IMG/VR virus record: IMGVR_UViG_3300029954_000047
Coordinates: 1 to 35,195 of that record
DNA from: a virus
Strand: one strand, 5' to 3'
DNA length: 35,195 nucleotides
A model generated the notes under the pieces. That model had not been told where the DNA came from. It saw only the letters and a program-made list of their open reading frames with translations, and made no database searches. Below are positions 6,675 to 13,260 of the stretch, piece after piece. How positions within the stretch are numbered: position 1 is the stretch's first letter; each line of letters opens with the position of its first letter. Position numbers and translations under genes: made by a program.

Positions 6675-7270
6675 TATGCGTCCTCCACCGTGCCAATCTC
6701 GATTTTCACGCCAGGATATTCGGCGAGCAGGTCTTTCATGCGCTGGAGAACGGCAGCCTGTTCGCCGAGCGGCCCGCGGACAGACACCCAAAAATGGTCG
6801 GTCACCGTCTGCGTCTCGACTTCATAAACCTCAAGCTCTCCATCCTCGAAACCCTCAAGCAGCTTGTTGGCTTCCTCGACGCTGTAGCCGGTGGCCAACC
6901 AGTCGCCCTCGCCAATCTCGGCCATGAGTTCCGCGACGCGGCGGTTGTCCAGCTCCGAGAGATCCTGCAGCCGATCGTCGGCGAGCATCACTCGGTCGGC
7001 GGTGGCCTGGTCGACGTCCCACAGGACCACGTTGATCTCGGTCCAGCCCAGCCGGCGCGCGGCGGTGTGGACGCCATGCCCGGCGATGAGCATGTGGTTG
7101 GCCTTGCGCGCGAGCAGCGGGCGCGTCTGTCCGTCCCGGCGCAGCGACGCCATGAGGCGGTTGATCTGTTCCTCGGGATGCTTGCGCGGATTGCGCGGGT
7201 TCGGGCGCAGCTCGCCGATCGGCGCTGTGGTCTGCTGCGCGATCTGCTGCTGCTTCGGAGGCTTGCTCAC
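6674..7270 (-). CDS. ParB/Spo0J-like nuclease-domain protein
   Basis: A 198-aa protein with an N-terminal ParB/Srx fold domain: 'IGELRPNPRNPRKHPEEQIN', 'RLMASLRRDGQTRPLLARKA' and 'LIAGHGVHTAARRLGW' match box I, the central helix and the G-H/E-G-R-x-x-A-A box (residues about 14-75). The next segment ('VMLADDRLQDLSELDNRRVA') resembles phage ParB-like proteins that lie near DNA methylases or terminases. No separate DNA-binding HTH is evident, so it is not a full partition ParB; phage members can be CTPase/nuclease-like or regulatory. The GTG start is in a GTGA overlap with the upstream stop. Confidence 0.85.
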   Translation of the reverse strand: MSKPPKQQQIAQQTTAPIGELRPNPRNPRKHPEEQINRLMASLRRDGQTRPLLARKANHMLIAGHGVHTAARRLGWTEINVVLWDVDQATADRVMLADDRLQDLSELDNRRVAELMAEIGEGDWLATGYSVEEANKLLEGFEDGELEVYEVETQTVTDHFWVSVRGPLGEQAAVLQRMKDLLAEYPGVKIEIGTVEDA

Positions 7271-7767
7271 GCGGCGGCCTCGTGCCGTCCGAAGAAGTGG
7301 TCGGCGAGGGTATCGAGCCCGGAGGCCACATGGGCCGCGGCGCTGGCCCGGCGGATGCGCCTGCGGAGCGCCAGTCCGTCCACCGTGCCGCCGAGGCATA
7401 CCCAGGCAGTGGCGGCCCGCTGGTCGGCGTCAAGCCGCTCCAGCGCCTCCCTGGCTTCCCTGGTTGCGCCAATCTGGCCCGTCGAGATTGCGGCGCGGAG
7501 ATATGGCGCAACGTGGACCTCGCTGCCGCCCGAGCATACCGACGGCTCCATGCGCTCCAACAAATTGCGCAGTTCCTCGCCCGCATCATAACCGCGGCCC
7601 GTTATGCCTCCGCAATGGTAGAGCGTCCAGAGCGGATCAACGCGCCGGGCGCGGCGGACCACCTGGTTCGGGCATCGCGGGTCCGCCCCATACTCCCAGA
7701 CGATGCCGCCGTCGCCCCTGCAGACGGCGCCCGGCGGTTCCTGCCGCCGGGGTTGCCGCCGCGCCAT
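7267..7767 (-). CDS. DUF6456-like protein (166 aa)
   Basis: The region 'DPLWTLYHCGGITGRGYDAG' followed by 'EELRNLLERMEP', and the C-terminal 'SGLDTLADHFFGR', follow the pattern of alphaproteobacterial DUF6456 proteins (P-L-x-L...l-i-t-x-x-q-x-x-A-G-e-x-L-R; a closing x-L-x-x-L-A-x-H-Y-G). These proteins look like sigma-region-4-type helix-turn-helix domains, and the segment 'LALRRRIRRASAAAHVASGL' would be the equivalent HTH. The role is probably DNA binding. The ATG sits in a TGATG overlap with the upstream stop. This assignment is from memory of the family and needs a profile search. Confidence 0.6.
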   Translation of the reverse strand: MARRQPRRQEPPGAVCRGDGGIVWEYGADPRCPNQVVRRARRVDPLWTLYHCGGITGRGYDAGEELRNLLERMEPSVCSGGSEVHVAPYLRAAISTGQIGATREAREALERLDADQRAATAWVCLGGTVDGLALRRRIRRASAAAHVASGLDTLADHFFGRHEAAA

Positions 7768-8078
7768 CAGGCGGCCGGAGGCGCCGGTGGCGCAGCCGGG
7801 TCTGCCGCGGCAAGCGCCGGCGAGACGGGGGGAGGCGCCGGCGCGGTGCCGGCGAGCGCGGCGGTGATCTGCGCCGCCGCCCCGCCAAGCGATGCGTGAA
7901 GCTCCGCGAGCTCCGACAGTTGTTCGGGTGTCGCGCCCGCCTCCACCGCCGCGGCCACGGCAGTCGCTATCAGCGTCGAGACGGCCGCCGGTGTTGCGGC
8001 GACCTCGGCCTGAAGGGCCGCGTTGTCGGAGATGAGCTGCTTGATCGCGCTGTCGAATGTCGCCGTCATGGTGTTCAC
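7767..8078 (-). CDS. Ala/Pro-rich hypothetical protein (103 aa)
   Basis: The first 75 residues are Ala-rich helices with 'FDSAIKQLISDNAALQAEVA'; the last 25 are a Pro/Ala tail. Similar short proteins occur in phage genomes without a known role. Two starts are possible: GTG at 8078 and ATG at 8069, the latter about 7 bases after AAAGGG. It is the first gene after the repeat-rich 344-bp intergenic region, so its leader carries the hairpins and a purine-rich (GAAAA)3 stretch. Confidence 0.65.
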   Translation of the reverse strand: MNTMTATFDSAIKQLISDNAALQAEVAATPAAVSTLIATAVAAAVEAGATPEQLSELAELHASLGGAAAQITAALAGTAPAPPPVSPALAAADPAAPPAPPAA

Positions 8079-8096
8079 CCTTTCTTTTCTTTTCTT

Positions 8097-8178
8097 TTCG
8101 AACCCCCAGTGCGGGGCGCTGCGTCAGGCCGGTTGTTCAACCGCGCCGCCGATCTTTCCGAACCCCCGTGTGGGGGGC
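8097..8178 (-). repeat. Two hairpin repeats, minus orientation
   Basis: Read on the minus strand: GCCCCGCACTGGGGGTTCGA at 8099-8118 and a C5-ACAC-G5-TTCGGAAAG copy at 8154-8176. Each is preceded on the same strand by TGACGCAGC (boxes at 8120-8126 and 8182-8188), the same box-plus-hairpin order as in the plus-strand copies at 16381 and 17100. Confidence 0.8.
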
Positions 8179-8345
8179 CGCTGCGTCATATGCGTCATAT
8201 GCTGCGTCACAAACCGCCTTCGGACCGGGGATGGTGCGTCATAAAGTGCGCCCTTTAGGGCGCTTTGTGACGCAGCCGTCCTCCGGCGGCCTTTCGGTGC
8301 GTCATAAAATGCGTCACAAACCGAAGCCGACGACCGGGTTTTCCT

Positions 8346-8419
8346 TTCCGAACCCGCAACGCCAGGGGGCGCCGGCTGTGCCGGCTTCCGAAACAATTCT
8401 TGCATTTTCCAACCCCCGC
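8346..8419 (-). repeat. Degenerate hairpin repeats, minus orientation
   Basis: At 8346-8369 the minus strand reads CCCCTGGCGTTGCGGGTTCG followed by GAAAGG: the tail is conserved but the stem is partly lost and the loop changed. At 8406-8416 only the right half remains (GGGGGTTGGAAAATG). Between them GCCGGC-ACA-GCCGGC (8371-8385) forms another small hairpin. Confidence 0.55.
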
Positions 8420-8422
8420 CCA

Positions 8423-9673
8423 TCACACTACGGTCCCAGGCCGTTTGAGATCGTCAACCACCAAACCGAGCCGGTCGCGGCGCTGCTCCGGGTCCCGGTA
8501 GGGCGTCTCCCGCAAAACGCCGGACTTGATCCAAACCCCGATCATCCTGGCCGCCACAACATCGGTCACGCCAAACAGGTCCACCAGCACCTTGCCGGCC
8601 CACCTGGCTCCGTCGCCTCGCCTTGACGAGGTGTATCGGACACCATCGCGCGGCCCGGCGGCGATCCGGTCGAGCCCCTCGTTGCATTGGATGACGGTCA
8701 GATCTCCGAACACCGAAGGAGGCTCCCAACTGACAATCGCGGCCACGCTGTCGCCATGCGGATAAATCGCGGTGCCGTTGTGCAGATCGACTTGCGCAAG
8801 CTCATACCATGACGCCTTGCAGGCCCGGACGCTCATGTTCGCCTTGGCGTTGTCCAGCCGGACGTAGTGGCCGGACTCGTCCTTCTCGATGCCAAGCTCG
8901 GCGGCGTCGGTCTCCGACATAGGGCTCATCAGCAGGCCGACGCGCGCGGAATCGGTCAGCGCCTTCGCGCCACGTGCGGAGTCGATCCCGTCGGCCGGCC
9001 CTTTGCGGAGATGGTGGACGAGCAGGATGGCGCATCCGGTTGCGCGTGCGACCGAGCGCCACGCCTTCGCCGCACGGATCATCTGCGGGTTGGAGTTTTC
9101 CTCAAGCTCGTGGGTCTCCGCGAACGGATCGACGGCCAGCGCGCCGAGTTGGTGATCGTTGATGGCGCGGATCAGAGCCTCGACGTCTGGATGCACGATC
9201 TCCGAGCCGTCGTCGGCGACCCTCGCGATCGACAGTTCCCGCTCGTCGCCGGAGTTGAGCCAGAAGTGTCCCTGCAGCTCGTCCTTGCCGATGTTGTGTC
9301 TGATCTGGAACGCGGCCATGCGGCGCTCCAGCTCGTCCAGAGGGTCTTCGAGGTTGATGTAGGCGGTGTTCACCCGCTCGAAGATGTGCTGGTCAAGCAG
9401 CCGGCGCCCGGCCGCGAGCGACGCCATCACGCCCATGGCGTAGAGGGATTTGCCGGTGCCACCCGGCGCCACGAGGAGCGACAAAAATCCGCGCAGGAGC
9501 TGCGTGCCATAGAGCCAGGGGCGCGGCGGAAGCGTGCTGGCGATTGGCAGGCGGGCGGCCCGCAACAGGAATGGACTGTCGCTGTCAACGACCTTGAGAT
9601 GCCCGCGACGCTTGCTCCTGCCGAGAAGCTCGTCGTCGGAGGGCGGCGGATCACGCGGCGAATCGCTTGCCAT
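8423..9673 (-). CDS. RepA-like AAA ATPase (AAA_25, replicative-helicase-like)
   Basis: A 416-aa RecA-fold ATPase of the RepA/AAA_25 group. Walker A is 'LVAPGGTGKSLYAMG' (P-loop at about 69-76), then 'TAYINLEDPLDELERRMAAF' typical of hexameric RepA-type helicases, Walker B-like 'LGALAVDPFAETH', and 'ATGCAILLVHHLRKGP' (sensor strand with HH). Further on, 'ARGAKALTDSARVGLLMSPM' and 'DNAKANMS' are also characteristic. Such proteins act as replicative helicases of plasmids such as RSF1010 and of many phages. The ATG at 9671-9673 has GGAGG 7 bases upstream and overlaps the previous gene by 23 bases; the longer frame to 9727 is not supported. The tandem repeats just downstream make a replication role attractive. 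Confidence 0.88.
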   Translation of the reverse strand: MASDSPRDPPPSDDELLGRSKRRGHLKVVDSDSPFLLRAARLPIASTLPPRPWLYGTQLLRGFLSLLVAPGGTGKSLYAMGVMASLAAGRRLLDQHIFERVNTAYINLEDPLDELERRMAAFQIRHNIGKDELQGHFWLNSGDERELSIARVADDGSEIVHPDVEALIRAINDHQLGALAVDPFAETHELEENSNPQMIRAAKAWRSVARATGCAILLVHHLRKGPADGIDSARGAKALTDSARVGLLMSPMSETDAAELGIEKDESGHYVRLDNAKANMSVRACKASWYELAQVDLHNGTAIYPHGDSVAAIVSWEPPSVFGDLTVIQCNEGLDRIAAGPRDGVRYTSSRRGDGARWAGKVLVDLFGVTDVVAARMIGVWIKSGVLRETPYRDPEQRRDRLGLVVDDLKRPGTVV

Positions 9674-10118
9674 ACCGCGACCTCCTGTAGGGAGCCGCTG
9701 CGCGGATGATCTCGCCGGACCGCTCAAGCAGCAGCTCGCGCGGAAGCAGGGTGCCGAACTGCCCGTTCACGGCCTGGGCTTCGGCGACGATCTGGGGGGT
9801 GGCGGCGTCGGCCCGGCCAAGCGGCCACATCCGGGACTTCAGCGTGGCGAGCATGCGGCGCGCATGCTCGCATGCGTCCCGCCACTCCGCCTTGCCGGCC
9901 AAGGCTCCGTCCTCGAAGGGGTAGCCGCAGATTTGGGCGTGCTGGGTGACCGCCAGATAGACTTCGCACTGGTGCGTGTATGGCTCGTCGGCATCGTCGC
10001 CGGCCAGGTGCCACGCGGCCAGCATCCGGGCGTAGCCCCTGATCCACTCGCGGAGATACCGCACGCGGGCAACGGAAGAGGCGTCGGCGCCAGGCGGCGG
10101 TTTGGGATGCGGCGTCAT
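9651..10118 (-). CDS. Hypothetical protein (155 aa)
   Basis: Unrecognised helical protein with many Trp, His and Arg residues ('YLREWIRGYARMLAAWHLAG', 'WRDACEHARRMLATLKSRMW'). The ATG is in an ATGA overlap with the upstream gene, and its 3' end overlaps the RepA-like start by 23 bases. Its place next to the helicase suggests a replication accessory role, but nothing in the sequence proves it. Confidence 0.7.
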   Translation of the reverse strand: MTPHPKPPPGADASSVARVRYLREWIRGYARMLAAWHLAGDDADEPYTHQCEVYLAVTQHAQICGYPFEDGALAGKAEWRDACEHARRMLATLKSRMWPLGRADAATPQIVAEAQAVNGQFGTLLPRELLLERSGEIIRAAAPYRRSRYGKRFAA

Positions 10119-10327
10119 GACGGCGGGCCAATCCGGGCGATCTGGCGCAGCGCGTTGGCAAGCCCGGAGACCTCGTCCTCGATCTCGGTATCACTCAGGC
10201 GCTCGGCGGCCGAGAACCGCGCGAACGCATCCACGGCGTTGCGCTGTGCGGCGATCCAGCGCCGGTTTACCGGGGAGGGATAAAAAACCTCATGGGGGAG
10301 CGGGCGCCGGAGCGGTGGCAGTTCCAT
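10115..10327 (-). CDS. Small hypothetical protein (70 aa)
   Basis: The N-terminus is Pro-rich (MELPPLRRPLPHEVFYPSP), followed by two helices ('WIAAQRNAVDAFARFSAAER', 'DTEIEDEVSGLANALRQIAR'). It ends in an ATGA overlap with the next gene. The family is unknown. Confidence 0.65.
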   Translation of the reverse strand: MELPPLRRPLPHEVFYPSPVNRRWIAAQRNAVDAFARFSAAERLSDTEIEDEVSGLANALRQIARIGPPS

Positions 10328-10330
10328 TGG

Positions 10331-10423
10331 TCACCACCGGCCGAGGTTCGCGACAGCGACGCTGCCGGGCACATGGAGCAGCGACGCGATGCGGGGCGGA
10401 TCTCTGGTGATGGGCGGGATCAC
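10331..10423 (-). CDS. Possible 30-aa protein between RuvC-like and 70-aa genes
   Basis: A frame starting GTG at 10421-10423 in a GTGA overlap with the RuvC-like stop, preceded by a strong GGGAGG SD 8 bases upstream. It reads IPPITRDPPRIASLLHVPGS then VAVANLGRW after the start residue and stops 3 bases before the next ATG. Without it there would be a 93-bp gap in an otherwise gapless operon. The coupling and SD favour translation; the product may be a true microprotein or may just keep ribosomes loaded for the next gene. Confidence 0.5.
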   Translation of the reverse strand: MIPPITRDPPRIASLLHVPGSVAVANLGRW

Positions 10424-10944
10424 GCGGCGATCCTCCCGCGCAGCTTGAGGATCGAGGCCCGATGCTGCCAGACGATCAATGCGTCGGCGCAATTGTCATC
10501 CGGGACTTCCTTCCAGCCCCGCCACGAGCAATATCGCAGCACGGCGGCCTTGGCCTCTTTGCGCGGCAGGTTGCCGACGCCGATGACGGCTTTTCTTGCT
10601 GTGCAGCAATGGACGCGCTGGACGCGGACGGAGTGCCGGTAAGCGGTGGCTTCGACGATGCCGGCCAGGGCGAATTGCTGGAACGACGCCTCCTCGTTCC
10701 TGGTGCCCCTGGCTGTGGCAGCCATTGCCCGATCCAAGGGGGCTTCGACGGCGACTTCGGACGGGCGGAACATCTCCAGCGCGTCGTCGAGCTCGTTTTC
10801 AAGCGCGGCAAAGCCGGCGCCCCAGCTAATGTGCGTCGGCAAATGCCACGTACCGTACGCCGGCCGGTCGACCTCCGGGCAGCCGTATGCCCAGCCCGTG
10901 ACGTAGGACAGGTCCAAGGCCAACACGCCCCCGGGCGCTGACAT
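10420..10944 (-). CDS. RuvC-like Holliday junction resolvase
   Basis: A 174-aa RNase H-fold nuclease of the RuvC superfamily. The acidic residues fall where expected: D11 in 'VLALDLSYVTGWAYG', E67 in 'SEVAVEAPLDRA', and D150/D154 in 'VPDDNCADALIVW', after a 'RKEAKAAVLRYCSWRGW' segment typical of phage RuvC proteins. It would cleave branched DNA during recombination or before packaging. The size matches family members. The ATG forms a TGATG overlap with the GapR/RMF-like gene. With the RecE-like nuclease and Sak4-like ATPase across the divergent region, it completes a recombination set. Confidence 0.9.
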   Translation of the reverse strand: MSAPGGVLALDLSYVTGWAYGCPEVDRPAYGTWHLPTHISWGAGFAALENELDDALEMFRPSEVAVEAPLDRAMAATARGTRNEEASFQQFALAGIVEATAYRHSVRVQRVHCCTARKAVIGVGNLPRKEAKAAVLRYCSWRGWKEVPDDNCADALIVWQHRASILKLRGRIAA

Positions 10945-11696
10945 CAGCTCAGGCCGAAGGCGCCTTCCGGGGCTTTGCCGTTGGCGCGGTTCCTGCTCCC
11001 AGGGGGCCGGCCGCGACGCTTGCTTTCAGGGGGAGCCGCCTGCTCTTCTTCGCAGAAGATCTCATCGACGACAGCTTGCTGCAGCTTGTCGGACCGCGCC
11101 TTTCTCGGGTTGGCTTGCTTGGCGTTCGCTCCGAGCTTGGCGGCGATGGCGGCCTGCCCGCGCATGAAGCCGCGGTCGAACTCGACAAACAGAGCGGTGC
11201 CGGTGGCGTAAGGGTTGTCGTCGACGCGGCTCTTGCCCTGCTTGCCGGCGGTGAACCCGGCCTCGCCGGCGGCCCACGCCCGCTGTTCGGCGGACGCGTC
11301 GTCCGATGGCGGCTCGTTCTTGTCTCCGACCCCCCTGACGGGGGCGATTCCGCCGTCGAGATCTGCGAGCGCCGCCGTCTGCGGGAACAAACTGAACTGC
11401 GATCCGAGGGGCATCTCGAGCCAGGACGCGTACTGTATGGCCCGGCGCAGTTGCCCCTCCGCTTCGTCGTTGTCCAGCACCAGCAGCTTCTGCACCAGCT
11501 TGAAGGAGGCCAGGTCAACGCCCGACTCCTTCGCTTCCTTCTTGGCCCTCGCCAACTCCGCGCCGGCATTCCTGTGCGCCGTCGCGAGATCAGAGATTTG
11601 CCGAAAGTGCTTCAGAAACGTGTCCGGGCGCAGGTTTCCGAGGGGCAGGCTTTGCGCGCCGTTGGCGGCGTGGTTTCCGGCGTGTGGGTGTGGCAT
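10944..11696 (-). CDS. GapR-like / RMF-like / AT-hook fusion protein (250 aa)
   Basis: Three recognisable parts. Residues 25-95 ('FLKHFRQISDLATAHRNAGA', then 'AKKEAKESGVDLASFKLVQK') resemble the GapR/DUF2312 coiled-coil DNA-binding family. Residues 138-186 ('AWAAGEAGFTAGKQGKSRVD', 'NPYATGTALFVEFDRGFMRG') match the ribosome modulation factor pattern A-x3-G-x2-A-G-x2-G...N-P-Y...W/F-x2-G. Residues 227-234 (KRRGRPPG) form an AT-hook core. A hairpin-repeat copy codes for residues 118-126 in the linker. The ATG at 11694-11696 follows GGAGG by 7 bases; it overlaps the repressor gene by 107 bases in another frame. It is likely a DNA-binding or host-takeover protein; whether the RMF part binds ribosomes is unknown. 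Confidence 0.75.
   Translation of the reverse strand: MPHPHAGNHAANGAQSLPLGNLRPDTFLKHFRQISDLATAHRNAGAELARAKKEAKESGVDLASFKLVQKLLVLDNDEAEGQLRRAIQYASWLEMPLGSQFSLFPQTAALADLDGGIAPVRGVGDKNEPPSDDASAEQRAWAAGEAGFTAGKQGKSRVDDNPYATGTALFVEFDRGFMRGQAAIAAKLGANAKQANPRKARSDKLQQAVVDEIFCEEEQAAPPESKRRGRPPGSRNRANGKAPEGAFGLS
11322..11345 (-). repeat. Hairpin repeat copy inside a coding sequence
   Basis: On the minus strand: CGCCCCCGTCAGGGGGGTCG followed by GAGAC. It keeps the C5-N-G5 stem and the GGAGAC tail of the 4.1-kb copies. It is read in frame as A-P-V-R-G-V-G-D in the linker between the GapR-like and RMF-like parts. Confidence 0.65.
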
Positions 11697-11946
11697 TTGT
11701 CGCCTCCGTAAGCGCGTTTGGGTACAGGCGTGGAAGTTTGAAGTCAGGCGGAGGCTCCCAAAGGTCCGGGCGCAGCGCATGGCGCGGGATGCCGAGCGCC
11801 CGTTCAATGGCGACGGCGTTTTCGGCCATCATCACCCGGTCGCCGGCGATCCAATAGTTGATCGTTTGGCGCGGCATGCCGAGCACGCGCGCAACCGCCC
11901 GAGGTGTCAGACCATACCTGGTGAAAACATCCGCCAGATCCACCAT
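11590..11946 (-). CDS. Cro/YdaS-like HTH repressor
   Basis: A 118-aa protein with an N-terminal helix-turn-helix: 'MVDLADVFTRYGLTPRAVAR', 'VLGMPRQTINYWIAGDRVMM', then 'AIERALGIPRHALRPDLWEP'. The ending R-P-D-L-W/y-P is characteristic of YdaS/Cro-type phage and antitoxin regulators. Residues 75-118 are a basic Arg/Lys/Pro tail. The ATG at 11944-11946 starts the conserved region; a longer frame to 12087 would cover the operator. The SD is weak and a TGTGACGCACA dyad lies 9-19 bases before the start, so autorepression is plausible. It is first in the leftward operon and divergent from the recombination genes, the usual site of an immunity or Cro-type repressor. Confidence 0.8.
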   Translation of the reverse strand: MVDLADVFTRYGLTPRAVARVLGMPRQTINYWIAGDRVMMAENAVAIERALGIPRHALRPDLWEPPPDFKLPRLYPNALTEATNATPTRRKPRRQRRAKPAPRKPAPGHVSEALSANL

Positions 11947-12318
11947 GGCAGTGATGTGACGCACAAATCTCCGTGCCGCGCAAGCGGATTGCCGAATATG
12001 GAACGACAACAGCCGTTGTCGTTGGCGCAACGGCATAACATACACGTGACGATATGCGACTTGACTTCGGCAACGAGCCTGGTTCATGCAAATGCAACAT
12101 GGTGATCTGACAACAGGCCGCCAGATTTACTTGCGGGAGCGCGCGGCGGCGCCCGCCGTATCTGCGCGGACTGATCCGCGTCGGCGTTACGTTGCATAAA
12201 GCTGCTGGGATAGACAAAGGAACGCCGCCGTGAAGCGAGGCGGCGGAAACAAACCGGCGGAAAACCTAAGATGTGTCCGACAACGGATCAAGCCTCTTGC
12301 GGATCGGGAGAACGCGGC
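11947..12318. promoter_or_regulatory. Divergent early control region
   Basis: A 372-bp non-coding stretch between the repressor gene (minus) and the RecE-like gene (plus). It holds TGTGACGCACA (11955-11965) and a perfect dyad with 9-bp arms (12002-12023). Next come an overlapping GTTGGCGCAAC (12021-12031), GACAAC half-sites near 12107 and 12287, and a TTGACT at about 12059. A GCGGCGG-rich hairpin lies near 12229-12245. Weak plus-strand promoter candidate: TTGCAT near 12191 with GATAGA about 16 bases on. Promoter positions are tentative. Confidence 0.6.
12002..12023. promoter_or_regulatory. Probable repressor operator (9-bp perfect arms)
   Basis: AACGACAAC, a 4-base spacer AGCC, then the exact complement GTTGTCGTT. 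GTTGGCGCAAC overlaps its right end. It lies 56 bases upstream of the repressor ATG and faces both early operons, the expected place for a Cro/CI-type operator. No biochemical evidence. Confidence 0.6.
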
Positions 12319-13260
12319 ATGCAACCGGGACAGATGGGACAAGGCATCCACTCGATCGAAGACGCGGCGTACCATGCGGACCCCGCGCCTTCACCGTCGC
12401 TGTCAAGAAGTCTCGCCAAGCTGTTGATTGATACTTCGCCAGCGCATGTTTTTGCGAATTGCTCGCGACTGAACGGATCAGTCTACCGGCGGACGCGGGC
12501 GTCAGATGAGGCCGAAATAGGGTCAGCAGTACATGCGCTGTTTTTGAAGGGGCAAGATGAAATCTCCGTGATCAACTTCCCGACCTACCAGACCAAAGAA
12601 GCGAAGGCTCTCCGCGACGCGGCGTTGCTTGACGGAAAAATACCGTTGAAGCAGCACGACTATGAAAGCGTTTTGCGCATCGTTGACGCGCTTGAAAGGT
12701 TTCGCGCACGGACGGGCGCATTCACCAAGGGCGCTCCCGAGCAGACGTTGCTTTGGCAGGAGGAAGGCGGACACTACGCCCGCGCAAAGCCCGACTGGCT
12801 GCCCGATGATGCCGGCGCTCCAATGTGGGACCTCAAGACCACAGATGGCACGGCCACTGCGCAGGCGTGGACAAGGGCCGGGTTCGACAAAGGGTGCGAC
12901 TACCAGGAGGCCCACTATACAAGAGGAGCGGAGATGCTCCGTGGGGAGCCGCCGGACGGCATGCTGTTCTGCATTGTTGAACAGAATCCACCCTACGGCA
13001 TTCGCGTGTTCCAGCTCTCTGCCGAGGCGCGGGATATTGGCCAGGAGAAGATCGCCGAAGCACGGGAGCTGTGGGGCGCCTGCCTCTCAAGCGGAGTGTG
13101 GCCGGGCTACCCGGACGAGATAGTGCAAATCGACGCGCCGGGGTATCTCCGCTACGCCTGGGAGAACCGGATGGCTCTCAAGAGAATGGCAGCCGATGCC
13201 GCGTCGCTGCGCGAGACGGCCACCGCCAGGCTGATCGGGGCCGGGAGCTTCGGCGGGTGA
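12319..13260 (+). CDS. RecE-like PD-(D/E)XK exonuclease (DUF3799 type)
   Basis: A 313-aa nuclease with RecB/RecE-type motifs in order: 'EAEIGSAVHALFL' (G-x2-x-H, H72), 'PEQTLLWQ' (E141), 'RAKPDWLPDD' (D159) and 'WDLKTTDG' (D171-x-K173), then a Q-x-x-x-Y region ('YQEAHYTRG'). This is the arrangement of putative exodeoxyribonuclease 8 proteins (DUF3799, PDDEXK superfamily). It would resect double-stranded ends to give ssDNA for annealing. The ATG at 12319 has GGGAG 8 bases upstream; an ATG at 12271 lacks a good SD. It is the first gene of the rightward operon, overlapping the Sak4-like start (GTGA). Confidence 0.85.
   Translation: MQPGQMGQGIHSIEDAAYHADPAPSPSLSRSLAKLLIDTSPAHVFANCSRLNGSVYRRTRASDEAEIGSAVHALFLKGQDEISVINFPTYQTKEAKALRDAALLDGKIPLKQHDYESVLRIVDALERFRARTGAFTKGAPEQTLLWQEEGGHYARAKPDWLPDDAGAPMWDLKTTDGTATAQAWTRAGFDKGCDYQEAHYTRGAEMLRGEPPDGMLFCIVEQNPPYGIRVFQLSAEARDIGQEKIAEARELWGACLSSGVWPGYPDEIVQIDAPGYLRYAWENRMALKRMAADAASLRETATARLIGAGSFGG

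Larger units (their letters stand above)
8079..8422 (-). promoter_or_regulatory. Repeat-rich intergenic region: iteron-like TGCGTCA array plus hairpins
   Basis: This 344-bp non-coding stretch separates the RepA-like gene (ending at 8423) from the next minus-strand gene. TGCGTCA occurs on the plus strand at 8120, 8182, 8191, 8203, 8235, 8298 and 8310, and inverted at 8268. A 14-base direct repeat TGCGTCACAAACCG occurs at 8203 and 8310. Boxes 8235 and 8268 form the arms of a long hairpin (8235-8274) with a perfect GCGCCC/GGGCGC inner stem. Hairpin-repeat copies flank the array. The region must contain the leader and probably the promoter of the 8078-4164 operon. It could also be a replication origin because it adjoins the RepA-like gene. 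Confidence 0.7.

Noticed and set aside
8423-8729. Alternative frames within the RepA-like gene (8454-8729, 8526-8765 and others)
   Set aside because: All lie inside the RecA-fold gene in other frames and show no motif or SD support.
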